Source: Microbacterium terrisoli
GTDB lineage: Bacteria > Actinomycetota > Actinomycetes > Actinomycetales > Microbacteriaceae
Assembly: GCF_030866805.1 (NCBI RefSeq)
Contig: NZ_CP133019.1
Span: 868,001-932,000, forward strand
DNA: 64,000 bases
Direction: 5' to 3'
The notes under the pieces were generated by a model. The model ran no database searches. It saw only the letters and a list, made by a program, of their open reading frames with translations, and was not told the origin of the DNA. Positions 27,281 to 36,018 of the stretch are shown piece after piece (within the stretch, counting starts at the first letter, position 1; each line of letters starts with the position of its first letter). A program made the translations under genes and the position numbers.

Positions 27281-28708
27281 ATGAGTTCATCCGCTCCCGC
27301 TCCGCATGGAGGAGGGCTCACGCAGACCGGCACGATCGCCAGCTCGGTGGACCGGCGTCGAGTCGTGTTCGCCACCGTCGTCGGCACCACGGTCGAGTGG
27401 TACGACTTCTTCATCTACGCGTTCGCGGCCGCGACCGTGTTCGCCGCGCTGTTCTTCGAGCCGATGGGGCACGAGTTCGCTCAGATCGTCTCGTTCTTCA
27501 GCGTCGGCGTGAGCTTCTTGTTCCGACCGCTGGGCGCATTCCTGGCCGGGCACTTCGGAGACAAGATCGGCCGTCGCCCGATGCTGGTGATCACCCTGCT
27601 GCTCATGGGCGCGGCAACGACCCTCGTCGGCCTGCTGCCCACCCACGCCGTGATCGGCGTCTGGGCGCCCATCCTGCTGATCTTCCTGCGCGTCGTGCAG
27701 GGCATCTCGGCCGGCGGCGAATGGGGCGGTGCGGTGCTGATGGCCGTCGAACACGCGCCGAAGAAGAAGCGCGGACTGTTCGGGGCCTCGCCGCAGATCG
27801 GCGTGCCGATCGGCCTGCTGCTGGCATCGATGGTGCTGGCGATCGTCGAGGCGATCTTCCCGGGCGTGCCCGCCGGCTCTGACATCGCACTGGCCGACAC
27901 CGCTTTCGGGCAGTGGGGCTGGCGCATCCCGTTCCTGCTGTCGATCGTGCTGATCGCGGTGGGCTACTGGGTGCGGCGCCGCGTCGAAGAGAGCCCGGTG
28001 TTCGAAGAGATCGCTGAGCGCAAGGCCGAAACGCGCATGCCGATCGTGAAGCTCCTGCGTCACCACCTGCTGCTGGTGATCGTCGCCGCCCTCGTGTTCG
28101 CCGGCAACAACGCCGTCGGATACATGACCACCGGCGGCTACGTGCAGCACTACGCCACCGACCCGAAGGGCCCGCTGCAGCTCGACCCGGGCTCCGTCTT
28201 CTGGATCGTCGCCATCTCGGGCGTGACTTGGCTCGTGTTCACCTGGTTCGGCGGATGGCTCTCTGACAAGATCGGGCGCCGCAACACCTACATCGTGGGC
28301 TGGGTCTCGCTCATGATCGGTGTGTTCCTGCTGTTCCCGCTGACCAACATCGGCACTCTGTGGTCGCTGCTGGCGGCGCTGGTGATCCTCACCGTCGGAC
28401 TGGGTCTGACTTACGGGCCGCAGGCCGCGCTGTATGCCGAGCTGTTCCCGGCATCGATCAGGTTCTCGGGTGTGTCGATCTCGTACGCGATCGGCGCCGT
28501 GCTCGGTGGTGCGTTCTCGCCGTTGATCGCGCAGGCGATCTTCCAGTCGACCGGCTCGACGTTGGGCATCACGTGGTACCTCGCCGGTGTGGTCGTCCTC
28601 GCCTTCATCGCGACGCTGCTGCTGCGCGATCGCTCCGGCATCCCGCTGGACCCCGAGCACGAGGAGCAGCAGGCGCACGGTCAGATCTACGGCATGAAGC
28701 AGGTCTGA
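27281..28708 (+). CDS. MFS transporter of the metabolite:H+ symporter (MHS) family
   Basis: This 475-residue integral membrane protein has twelve predicted spans. MHS markers are VGTTVEWYDFFIYAF in span 1, the loop 2-3 motif GHFGDKIGRRPML, RVVQGISAGGEWGGA in span 4, and WLSDKIGRRNTY in the second half. Relatives carry shikimate, alpha-ketoglutarate, proline or aromatic acids. Here it is divergent from the hpa operon with a shared regulatory region, so it probably imports hydroxyphenylacetate or a related aromatic acid (inference). GAGGAG precedes the ATG at 27281. Confidence 0.9.
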   Translation: MSSSAPAPHGGGLTQTGTIASSVDRRRVVFATVVGTTVEWYDFFIYAFAAATVFAALFFEPMGHEFAQIVSFFSVGVSFLFRPLGAFLAGHFGDKIGRRPMLVITLLLMGAATTLVGLLPTHAVIGVWAPILLIFLRVVQGISAGGEWGGAVLMAVEHAPKKKRGLFGASPQIGVPIGLLLASMVLAIVEAIFPGVPAGSDIALADTAFGQWGWRIPFLLSIVLIAVGYWVRRRVEESPVFEEIAERKAETRMPIVKLLRHHLLLVIVAALVFAGNNAVGYMTTGGYVQHYATDPKGPLQLDPGSVFWIVAISGVTWLVFTWFGGWLSDKIGRRNTYIVGWVSLMIGVFLLFPLTNIGTLWSLLAALVILTVGLGLTYGPQAALYAELFPASIRFSGVSISYAIGAVLGGAFSPLIAQAIFQSTGSTLGITWYLAGVVVLAFIATLLLRDRSGIPLDPEHEEQQAHGQIYGMKQV

Positions 28709-28725
28709 CGGCTTCGGGCCGCGCG

Positions 28726-28805
28726 CACAGCCGCGGGGATTTTTTCCGACACGCCGGAACGGGATGCTGCGCGTCGGCGTGTCGCGGATGATCCCCGCAG
28801 CTGTG
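28726..28805. terminator. Large two-part inverted repeat between convergent genes, probable bidirectional terminator
   Basis: The outer arms 28726-28740 and 28791-28805 pair at 14 of 15 positions (CACAGCCGCGGGGAT with ATCCCCGCAGCTGTG). The inner arms 28747-28756 and 28775-28784 pair perfectly (CGACACGCCG with CGGCGTGTCG). They are separated by a small internal bulge that includes a six-T run. It lies between the transporter (+) and the IclR gene (-), where transcripts from both sides end. Confidence 0.65.
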
Positions 28806-28842
28806 CACTCGACTGCAGGCGGCAGGGTGACGGTGGTGCCCG

Positions 28843-29619
28843 TCAGGCCCCGAGGGCGTCGCGGATCGCGGCGGCCGACCGGGTCAGCCGGGCCGCGATG
28901 GCCGACGGCTCGCCGGTAGGGCCGACGTGCACGACGGCGATCGCCGCGGGCCGCTGGCCCTGCCGCAGCCGCAGCGGCACCGCCACGGCCTGCACGGTCG
29001 GGATCACCTCGTCGTGGCTCGTGGCGAACCCGTGCTCGCGCGCGGCGGTGATCTCGGCGCGCAGCGCGGCATCGACGGCGACGGGCCACTCCGCCTCGGG
29101 CAGCGAGGCGAGGATGACCTTGCTCGGCGCGCCCACAGTGATGGGATGCCGCGCCCCGGGCCGCTGCGCGACGGAGGCGACGGCGTGCCGCGGTTCGACG
29201 CTGGTCAGCGTGATGCATTCGTCCCGGTCGAGCACGGCGAGGAAGCACGTCATGCCGAGCTCGTTCGCGATCGCCGTCAGCTCGGGCAGTGCGGCGGCCT
29301 GCAGGTCGTGCGCGACCCCGGCTGCCAGTGCCGCCATGCGCGGGCCGAGCTGCACTCCGCCGGCCGAGTCGCGGGTCACCAGCGCGTGGTCTTCGAGCGT
29401 GCGCAGCAGCCGGTACGCGATCGATCGGTGCACACCCAGACGCGCGGCGAGGTCGTCGATGGTGAGGGCGCCCTGCGCGTCGGCGAGCACCTCGAGGATC
29501 CGGATGCCGCGGCTCAGGGTCTGCGAGGCCGGCGCGGTCGTCGCTCCCTGCCCTGCCGCGGCTCGGGACTCGGGCGTGCCTGCGCGGGTACGGGGTCGTG
29601 CGGGGGGCGTGGTCGCCAT
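28843..29619 (-). CDS. IclR-family transcriptional regulator
   Basis: The 258-residue protein has an N-terminal winged helix at about residues 33-95 (LTIDDLAARLGVHRSIAYRLL) and a C-terminal IclR effector domain with ELGMTCFLAVL and VAVPLRLRQGQRPAAIAVVH. An Ala/Thr/Arg-rich N-terminal stretch precedes the fold. The ATG at 29619 has AGGAGG at 3-4 nt; a longer frame upstream has no ribosome site. It is divergent from the 3-hydroxybenzoate monooxygenase-like gene, and two tandem 15-bp palindromes in the shared region (29695-29729) are its likely binding sites. It could act as an activator or a repressor. Confidence 0.9.
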   Translation of the reverse strand: MATTPPARPRTRAGTPESRAAAGQGATTAPASQTLSRGIRILEVLADAQGALTIDDLAARLGVHRSIAYRLLRTLEDHALVTRDSAGGVQLGPRMAALAAGVAHDLQAAALPELTAIANELGMTCFLAVLDRDECITLTSVEPRHAVASVAQRPGARHPITVGAPSKVILASLPEAEWPVAVDAALRAEITAAREHGFATSHDEVIPTVQAVAVPLRLRQGQRPAAIAVVHVGPTGEPSAIAARLTRSAAAIRDALGA

Positions 29620-29662
29620 GCGGCCTCCTGGGGTGTGCGCGACCGATTCTGCGTGCACGACC

Positions 29663-29692
29663 TTGCACACAGCATCCCTTGTCGTATACGAT
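29663..29692 (+). promoter_or_regulatory. Promoter of the aromatic monooxygenase gene with a shared GntR-type palindrome
   Basis: TTGCAC (29663-29668) and TACGAT (29687-29692) are 18 bp apart. The perfect 10-bp palindrome TCGTATACGA (29682-29691) overlaps the -10 element and matches TCGTATATGA in the hpa/transporter region. Joint control by the GntR regulator of the hpa operon is inferred. Confidence 0.5.
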
Positions 29693-29694
29693 CT

Positions 29695-29729
29695 GTTCAA
29701 TAGTAGAACTCGTCGTTCTAATATAGAAC
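29695..29729. promoter_or_regulatory. Twin 15-bp palindromes, probable IclR operators
   Basis: GTTCAATAGTAGAAC (29695-29709) and GTTCTAATATAGAAC (29715-29729) share the arms GTTC-N-A and TAGAAC around a 3-bp centre. The second is a perfect GTTCTA-N3-TAGAAC palindrome. Their centres are 20 bp apart, about two helical turns, as expected for two dimers bound on the same face. They lie between the divergent IclR and monooxygenase genes. Confidence 0.7.
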
Positions 29730-29792
29730 ACGAATTCACCACTGGCAAGGCCTCGACGCACCTCGACATCGTCGTCTGGGAAAGGACCCACC

Positions 29793-31679
29793 ATGCAGTT
29801 CCACCACAACGGTTACGTCTCGGGCGAGCCCCGCGTGCTGCCGGCCGCAGGCACCGGAATCGATCGGCCGGACGACCTGCCCGACGAGATGGATGTGCTG
29901 ATCGTCGGCTCGGGACCGGCGGGCATGCTGCTGGCCGCGCAGATGTCGCAGTACCCGACCGTGGTCACGCGCATGATCGAGCGCCGCGACGGGCGTCTGG
30001 TCCTCGGCCAGGCCGACGGCATCCAGCCGCGCAGCGTCGAGACGTTCCAAGCGTTCGGCTTCGGGCCGCACATCATCAGCGAGGCCTACAACATCGCGTG
30101 GATGAACTACTGGACGCCCGACCCCGAGCATCGCGAGAACATCATCCGCACCACGCGGCAGGCCGACTACGCCAAGGACATCAGCGAGTTCCCGCACCTG
30201 ATCGTGAACCAGGCGCGGGTGCTCGACTACTTCGCCGAGGCGGCCCAGCGCGGACCGGCGCGCATCACGCCCGACTACGGCATCGAGTTCGTCGGGCTCA
30301 CCGTGCACCCGGAAGGGGAGCACCCCGTCGAGGTGCAGGTGCGCTACGTCGCCGGTCCCCGCAAGGGCCAGGAGCGCACGGTGCGTGCCACGTACGTCGG
30401 CGGTGCCGACGGTGCGCGCAGCCAGGTGCGCGAGGCGATCGGCCGCAAGCACATCGGCAACTTCGCGGCCCACGCGTGGGGCGTCATGGACGTGACCGTC
30501 GAGACCGACTTCCCGGACTGGCGCACCAAGTGCGCGATCAACGCCGAGGCCGGCAACATCCTGCACATCCCGCGCGAGGGCGGCTACCTGTCGCGCGTGT
30601 ACGTCGATCTGGGCGAGGTGCCCGAGGACGACCACCACCACGTGCGGTCCACTCCGTTGGAGAAGATCGTCGAGAAGGCGAACGAGATCCTGCACCCGTA
30701 CACGATCGAGGTCAAGCAGGCCGCCTGGCACAGCGTGTACGAGGTCGGTCACCGCGTCACCGACAAGTTCGACGACGTGGATGTGGATGCCGATCACGCG
30801 CCTCATGTGTTCCTCATGGGTGACGCGTGCCACACGCACTCGGCCAAGGCCGGCCAGGGCATGAACGTGTCGATGCAGGACGGCTTCAACCTGGGCTGGA
30901 AGCTCGGCTCTGTGCTCACCGGACGCAGCCCCGCCTCGCTGCTGTCGACGTATTCGGCCGAGCGGCAGCCGGTCGCCCAGCAGCTGATCGACTTCGACCG
31001 CCAGTGGTCCTCGCTCATGGCCCGCAAGCCCGAAGAGATCTCCGACCCGCAGGAGCTGGCGAACTTCTACCTGGCCACCAGCGAATTCCCGTCCGGGTTC
31101 ATGACGCAGTACCCGCCGTCGATGATCATCGGCGAGGCCACCCATCAGGAACTGGCGACCGGGTTCCCGCTCGGCAAGCGGTTCAAGTCCGCCCAGGCCG
31201 TGCGGGTGTGCGACGGCAACGTCGAGCACATCGGCCACCACCACCGCGCCGACGGGCGCTGGCGCGTCTACGCGTTCGCCGACCGTCCGGGGCAGGGCGA
31301 GGCATCCGCCCTGGCCGACTGGGCGGAATGGATGCAGACCTCGCCCGACTCGCCGGTCGTGCGCTACACGCCGGCCGGTGCCGACGAAGACGCGGTGCTG
31401 GATGTGAAGGTGATCTACCAGCAGCCGCACGAAGACATCGACGTGGTCGCCGCGCCCGATGTGTTCCGCCCGCGCTGCGGAACGCTGCACCTGAAGAACT
31501 GGGAGAAGGTGTACGCCACGGGGTCGGACACCGACATCTTCGACGAGCGCGGTCTGTCGCGGGACGGCGTGGTCGTCGTCGTCCGGCCCGACCAGTACGT
31601 GGCTGCGGTGCTGCCGCTGCAGGCCACCGACGAGCTCGGCGCGTTCTTCGCGCAGAACCTGGTGCCCGCGGCATCCTGA
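29793..31679 (+). CDS. FAD-dependent aromatic monooxygenase, 3-hydroxybenzoate 4-monooxygenase-like
   Basis: The 628-residue flavoprotein hydroxylases a phenolic acid using NADPH and O2. It carries the FAD dinucleotide motif VGSGPAG (about residues 38-44), the DG motif VGGADGARSQVREAIG, and the GD motif FLMGDACHTHSAKAGQGMN near residue 340. A C-terminal thioredoxin-like domain (about 450-628) is typical of the phenol hydroxylase subgroup. Length and pattern match 3-hydroxybenzoate 4-monooxygenase, which makes protocatechuate. 3-Hydroxyphenylacetate to homoprotocatechuate would fit the adjacent hpa operon and cannot be excluded. GAAAGGA precedes the ATG. Confidence 0.85.
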   Translation: MQFHHNGYVSGEPRVLPAAGTGIDRPDDLPDEMDVLIVGSGPAGMLLAAQMSQYPTVVTRMIERRDGRLVLGQADGIQPRSVETFQAFGFGPHIISEAYNIAWMNYWTPDPEHRENIIRTTRQADYAKDISEFPHLIVNQARVLDYFAEAAQRGPARITPDYGIEFVGLTVHPEGEHPVEVQVRYVAGPRKGQERTVRATYVGGADGARSQVREAIGRKHIGNFAAHAWGVMDVTVETDFPDWRTKCAINAEAGNILHIPREGGYLSRVYVDLGEVPEDDHHHVRSTPLEKIVEKANEILHPYTIEVKQAAWHSVYEVGHRVTDKFDDVDVDADHAPHVFLMGDACHTHSAKAGQGMNVSMQDGFNLGWKLGSVLTGRSPASLLSTYSAERQPVAQQLIDFDRQWSSLMARKPEEISDPQELANFYLATSEFPSGFMTQYPPSMIIGEATHQELATGFPLGKRFKSAQAVRVCDGNVEHIGHHHRADGRWRVYAFADRPGQGEASALADWAEWMQTSPDSPVVRYTPAGADEDAVLDVKVIYQQPHEDIDVVAAPDVFRPRCGTLHLKNWEKVYATGSDTDIFDERGLSRDGVVVVVRPDQYVAAVLPLQATDELGAFFAQNLVPAAS

Positions 31680-31712
31680 TTCGCCCCGCAGGGGAGGATG
31701 CCGCGGGGGAGC

Positions 31713-31731
31713 GGCCGCGACGCACGCGGCC
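31713..31731. terminator. Hairpin between convergent monooxygenase and response-regulator genes
   Basis: GGCCGCG (31713-31719) and CGCGGCC (31725-31731) pair perfectly around an ACGCA loop, in the 55-bp gap between two genes that end facing each other. There is no T-run, so termination efficiency is uncertain. Confidence 0.5.
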
Positions 31732-31734
31732 CGC

Positions 31735-32439
31735 TCAGCCGCCGACGGTGCGGTAGCGGTGCTCGGGGCGCCCGGTCGTGCCGTAGCGCAGCCGCAGCTC
31801 GATCACTCCCTGCTGGGCCAGCGAGGTCAGATAGCGCTGCGCGGTCGGACGACTGATGCCCAGGTGTCCGGCGACATCGGAGGCCGAGACGTCGGGATCG
31901 GCCTGACGGACGTAGTCACGCACCAGTCGCATGGTCTCGGCGGACTGGCCCTTGGGCGGCGTCGTGATCGAGCCGGTGCGCATCAGGTGGAACAGCCCGT
32001 CGACCTCCTGCTGGTCGGCGGCGTCGGTGCGGGCGCCCAGGTCGGCCAGCCGCACGTGCAGGTCGCGGAACGCGCCGAGCCGCTCGGCGAGGGTGGCGAA
32101 GCGGAAAGGTTTGACCAGGTAGTGCACGGCGCCCTGCGTGATGGCGGTGCGGATGTGGTCGAGGTCGCGGGCGGCGGTGATGACGATCACTCCCGGCTGG
32201 TCGGGCAGCTCGCCCATGCGTCGCATCAGGTCCAGGCCCGGCTCATCGGGCAGGTACAGGTCGAGCAGCACCAGGTCGGGCCGGTCCGTGGCCACCATCT
32301 CGAACGCCTCGGCGGCGGTGTGCGCGATGCCGCTGACGTCGAACCCTGGCACCTTGGCAACGAACTGCGCGTGCAACGAGGCGACGCGGAAGTCGTCGTC
32401 GACGATCAGGGTGCGCAGAGCCGGAGGCGCGGCGGTCAT
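31735..32439 (-). CDS. Response regulator of the CitB/DpiA/DcuR family
   Basis: The 234-residue protein has a receiver domain (residues 8-125) with acidic pocket D14-D16, phosphoacceptor D60 in LLDLYLPD, and K110. A C-terminal helix-turn-helix has SASDVAGHLGISRPTAQRYL. The layout is that of regulators paired with CitA/DcuS kinases, which control uptake of citrate or C4-dicarboxylates. Its ATG overlaps the stop of the kinase gene (ATGA), so the pair is translated together. No tricarboxylate or dicarboxylate transporter lies next to it, so the target genes are elsewhere. Confidence 0.9.
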   Translation of the reverse strand: MTAAPPALRTLIVDDDFRVASLHAQFVAKVPGFDVSGIAHTAAEAFEMVATDRPDLVLLDLYLPDEPGLDLMRRMGELPDQPGVIVITAARDLDHIRTAITQGAVHYLVKPFRFATLAERLGAFRDLHVRLADLGARTDAADQQEVDGLFHLMRTGSITTPPKGQSAETMRLVRDYVRQADPDVSASDVAGHLGISRPTAQRYLTSLAQQGVIELRLRYGTTGRPEHRYRTVGG

Positions 32440-34049
32440 GTCGTCACCGTCAGATGTGCGGAGTGGTGTGCGGGTTCGTTCAGCGGCAGCTCGACCGTGA
32501 ACACGGCCCCGGGCCCCTCCGAGACCGCGATGGTGCCGCTGTGCTGGACGACGATGCGGTGCACGAGGGCCAGGCCCAGTCCGCGCCGGCGCACGCCGTC
32601 GTCGGGCTTGGTGGTGAAGCCGTCGTCGAACACCTGCGTGGCCGCGTGGGGCGGGATGCCGGGGCCCGAGTCGCTCACGCGCACCCGGATCGTCTCGCCC
32701 ACGGGGCGCAGGTCGACTTCGACCCGGCCGGGTGCGGAGCCGGCGACGGCGGCGTCGATCGCGTTGTCGACGAGATTGCCCAGCACCGTGAGCAGTACGC
32801 GCGAGTCGCCCTGATCGCTGCCGAGCTCGGATTCATCGGTGAGCACGAGCGCGATGCCGCGCTCGCCGGCAACGACCGACTTGGCCACCAGCAGTCCCAC
32901 CAGCTGCGGGCTCGCGATCTGCTGCTGCAATCGGGTGGCCAGGTTCGTGGCGGTCGTGGACAGCTCGGCGACGTACGCGGTGGCCTCGTCGATCGCCCCG
33001 AGCTCGAGCATGCCCGACAGGGCGTGCACCCGGTTCGCGAACTCGTGCTGCTGCGCGCGCAGCGCATCGGTCAGCCCCCGCACGCTGTTCAGCTCTCGCA
33101 GCAGTCCCTCCTGTTCGGTGCGGTCCGAGACCGTGACGACGTGACCGAGGTCCCGCCCCTGCAGGTGCACCGGCATCCGGTTCACCACGAGAAAATGCTG
33201 GTCGGTGACCACGACGAGATCGCTGCCGCTGATGTCGCCGGTGAGGATGTCGCGGACCCGCCCGGCCGGGATCGCCGCAGCCACCGGCGCACCCACGTGC
33301 GCGTCGGGAACATCCAGCAGCCGCCGGGCCTCGTCGTTGATGAGGGCGATCCTGTCGTCGGAGCCGAGTCCGATGACGCCTTCGGCGACGCCGTGCAACA
33401 TGGCCTCGCGCTCTTGCAGCAGCGTCGCGATCTCGCGCAGCTCGAGCCCGAACGTCTGGCGTTTCAGGCGCCGCGAGAGCAGGATCGATCCCACGACGCC
33501 GACAGCCAGGGCGATCCCGGAATACAGGGCGATCGAGGGCAGCAGGCGCCAGACCCCCGACTCGATCTCTTCGGCGTCGATGCCCACCGACACCTCGCCG
33601 GCGATCGCGCCGTCGTCGGCGCGCAGCGGCACCTTCGCACGCGCCGACAGTCCGAGCGTGCCGCGCTCGACGTTGACGACGGTCTTTCCCGACAGAGCCT
33701 CGTCGGGATCGGTGGAGACGACCTGCCCGATGCGATCGGGACTCGGATGCGAGAAGCGCACTCCGCGGTCATCGGTGATGACCACGAACAGTGCGCCGGT
33801 GGAATGGCGGATCGCCTCGGCCCGCTGCTGGATGATCCCCAGCGGGTCATGCGTGCGCACCAGGTCGGCGATGCCGGGCTCGACGGTGACGGTGTTCGCG
33901 ATCGCCAGGGCGCGCTGTTCGAACTGGTGCACCAGAGTGTTGTGCGCCTGCCACAGCGACAGGGCGAACCCGACCAGCAGGGCGGAGAACAGCAGGGCGA
34001 TCTGCGTGCGCAGAATGCTCGTCGACAGGCGACTGCTGCTGCGGGCCAT
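32436..34049 (-). CDS. Sensor histidine kinase of the CitA/DpiB/DcuS family
   Basis: This 537-residue membrane kinase has a first span at about residues 15-35, an extracytoplasmic PAS-like sensor domain (36-170) and a second span (about 175-197). A cytoplasmic PAS (about 215-310) and the kinase core follow. The sensor domain has the citrate/dicarboxylate signature FSHPSPDRIGQ and GTLGLSARAKVPL. The phosphoacceptor is H335 in QQHEFANRVHALSGM, and the ATPase shows NLVDNAIDAA, DSGPGIP and RGLGLALV. It probably senses citrate or a related di/tricarboxylate outside the cell (family knowledge). GGAGAG precedes the ATG at 34049. Confidence 0.92.
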   Translation of the reverse strand: MARSSSRLSTSILRTQIALLFSALLVGFALSLWQAHNTLVHQFEQRALAIANTVTVEPGIADLVRTHDPLGIIQQRAEAIRHSTGALFVVITDDRGVRFSHPSPDRIGQVVSTDPDEALSGKTVVNVERGTLGLSARAKVPLRADDGAIAGEVSVGIDAEEIESGVWRLLPSIALYSGIALAVGVVGSILLSRRLKRQTFGLELREIATLLQEREAMLHGVAEGVIGLGSDDRIALINDEARRLLDVPDAHVGAPVAAAIPAGRVRDILTGDISGSDLVVVTDQHFLVVNRMPVHLQGRDLGHVVTVSDRTEQEGLLRELNSVRGLTDALRAQQHEFANRVHALSGMLELGAIDEATAYVAELSTTATNLATRLQQQIASPQLVGLLVAKSVVAGERGIALVLTDESELGSDQGDSRVLLTVLGNLVDNAIDAAVAGSAPGRVEVDLRPVGETIRVRVSDSGPGIPPHAATQVFDDGFTTKPDDGVRRRGLGLALVHRIVVQHSGTIAVSEGPGAVFTVELPLNEPAHHSAHLTVTT

Positions 34050-34217
34050 GCGGACTCTCCGGCTTCGTTGCGGTGGCATCCGGGCGCGCCGCGGGTGAAG
34101 ACGCGCCCAGGTCATTGTGCCACTCGCCGATGGGTGATCGACCTCGATTCGCGGCATACGGCACTGAGAGGCACTGAGCAGAACGCACGAAACCCGGCCG
34201 TGGACTGCGCCGTGCGC

Positions 34218-35867
34218 TCAGGAGTTCACACGAATGATCTCCTGCTGGTACGGCGCGATGACGCTCGATGAGATGCGGCAGTCCAGCAGCAGGAACGGAC
34301 GCTGGGATGCCGGAAGGGCGGCCCATGTCTCCAGCCGGTCGAGATCGGCCAGCGTGCGGACGACCACTCCCTCGGCCCCGACGGCTTCGGCCAGCCCGGC
34401 GAAGTCCACCTCGGGGATGAGCATCGGCGCGGTGGCCAGGCCCTTCAGCCCGTACAGGTTGACTTCGGCGCCGTAGGCGCCGTCGTTCCAGACCACGGCA
34501 AGGCCCCTCCCGCCGGCCACCCGCACCGCCGTCTCGAGGTCGGCGATCGCCATCAGACCGCCGCCGTCGCCGGTGGTCAGGACCACCGTGGATTCGGGGC
34601 GGGCCAAGGCTGCGCCTGCGACCGACGGAAACCCCTGGCCGATCGCCTGGAACGCCGTGCCGACCATCATCATGCGGTCGGGTGAGGCCACCGGCCAGTA
34701 CATGTTCGCCCAGCCGATGAAGTGCCCGCCGTCCGAGACGACCACGCGATCTGCCGGCAGCAGCTCGCCGATGCGGCGTGCCACCGAGCGCGGGTCGAGC
34801 CGTCCGTCGGGCGCGAGCTGGTCACCGGGCTCGCGCGCCGTCAGCGCCGCCGGGTCGATCCCGTCGCGCCAGCCGCTGCCGGCCGCGCCCAGAGCGTCGA
34901 GCTCGGCGACCAGGGCCGATGCCACGACGGCCGCGTCGCCCCGGATGAATCGCCCGATGTGCGGGTGCGTGGCCGCGGGGGCGACGTCGACTTGCACGAC
35001 CTGCGTGCCGGGGGCGAACAGGTCGCCGAAGCGCATCGTGAACTGGTTGAGGGATGCCCCGAACACGACCGCCACGTCGGCCTCGCGCACCAGCGCCATG
35101 GCACCGTCGGCGCCGAATCCGCCCGCGACGCCCAGGTCGAACCGCGCGTCGGGGAAGATGCCACGGCCCAGGGCGGTCGAGGCGGTGACCGCGCCGGTCT
35201 TCTCGGCCAGCGCACCCAGTGCGTCACCGGCCCCGGCCAGCCACGCACCGCGGCCGGCGAGCAGGAACGGGCGCTCAGCGCTCGCCAGCGTGCGCGCGAG
35301 GTCGGCGATCTCGGCCGCGCCGAACGCGCTCGGGGTCAGCGGCGCCGGCAGCACCGGCTCGGGCGCGGCAGGCACGGCACCGGCCTCCAGGCGCGCGACG
35401 TCGTAGGGGATGGCCAGCACCGTCGGCACACGGTAGGAGAGCGCGTGCTCGATCGCGATCACTGTCGTGGCCGCGGCATCCGCTCGTCCCACCGTGTAGG
35501 TGCGCGCCCCGACAGCCGACGCCATCGCGATCTGGTCGACATCCCACGGGCGCGGACCGCTGGTCGGCTCGTCGCCGACGACGAGGATCAGCGGGATGCG
35601 GGCCTGCACCGCCTCGGCCAGCGCCGTCAGCGTGTTGGTGAATCCCGCGCCGTAGGTCGCGGTGGCCGCAGCGATCCGACCCGACGCGCGGTAGTGCGCG
35701 TCGGCGGCGACGACCGCGCCGGCCTCGTGCCGCACGGCGGTGTAGGTCGCGTCGGTGTCACGCTCGAGCGCGTCGAGGAAATAGGCGTTGCCGTTGCCCA
35801 TCACGCCGAAGACGTTGTCGATGTGGGCGGCCAGGGTGGTGGCGACGTGCGCGGAGACGGTGGGCAT
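34218..35867 (-). CDS. Thiamine diphosphate-dependent enzyme of the acetolactate synthase / benzoylformate decarboxylase superfamily
   Basis: The 549-residue protein has the three ThDP domains. The PYR domain carries the catalytic glutamate in VRHEAGAVVAADA. The middle domain follows, and the PP domain has GDGGGLMAIADLETAV, ending with WND at the ThDP-Mg site (GDG-x-NN class, with ND instead of NN). Members make or cleave 2-keto acids; substrate cannot be fixed. Candidates are benzoylformate-type decarboxylase or a carboligase. It stands alone between the two-component system and a HAD phosphatase. GAAAGG precedes the ATG at 35867. Confidence 0.82.
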   Translation of the reverse strand: MPTVSAHVATTLAAHIDNVFGVMGNGNAYFLDALERDTDATYTAVRHEAGAVVAADAHYRASGRIAAATATYGAGFTNTLTALAEAVQARIPLILVVGDEPTSGPRPWDVDQIAMASAVGARTYTVGRADAAATTVIAIEHALSYRVPTVLAIPYDVARLEAGAVPAAPEPVLPAPLTPSAFGAAEIADLARTLASAERPFLLAGRGAWLAGAGDALGALAEKTGAVTASTALGRGIFPDARFDLGVAGGFGADGAMALVREADVAVVFGASLNQFTMRFGDLFAPGTQVVQVDVAPAATHPHIGRFIRGDAAVVASALVAELDALGAAGSGWRDGIDPAALTAREPGDQLAPDGRLDPRSVARRIGELLPADRVVVSDGGHFIGWANMYWPVASPDRMMMVGTAFQAIGQGFPSVAGAALARPESTVVLTTGDGGGLMAIADLETAVRVAGGRGLAVVWNDGAYGAEVNLYGLKGLATAPMLIPEVDFAGLAEAVGAEGVVVRTLADLDRLETWAALPASQRPFLLLDCRISSSVIAPYQQEIIRVNS

Positions 35868-36018
35868 GACGAAGCCTTTCGAGACACGGAGAGTGAGAAT
35901 CCGTATGTGTCTCGCACGCTGCGCCGCGCTTCGTGCCCCTTTTTCGAGCACCGGCGTCTGACGCACACAAGCGCGGGTCGGCCGGACGCTCCGAGTATAT
36001 CGGCGCATGGTCGGCGGG

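Noticed and set aside
29620..29769. Upstream extension of the IclR regulator into the divergent promoter region
   Set aside because: It would cover both operators and the monooxygenase promoter. AGGAGG before ATG 29619 defines the start.
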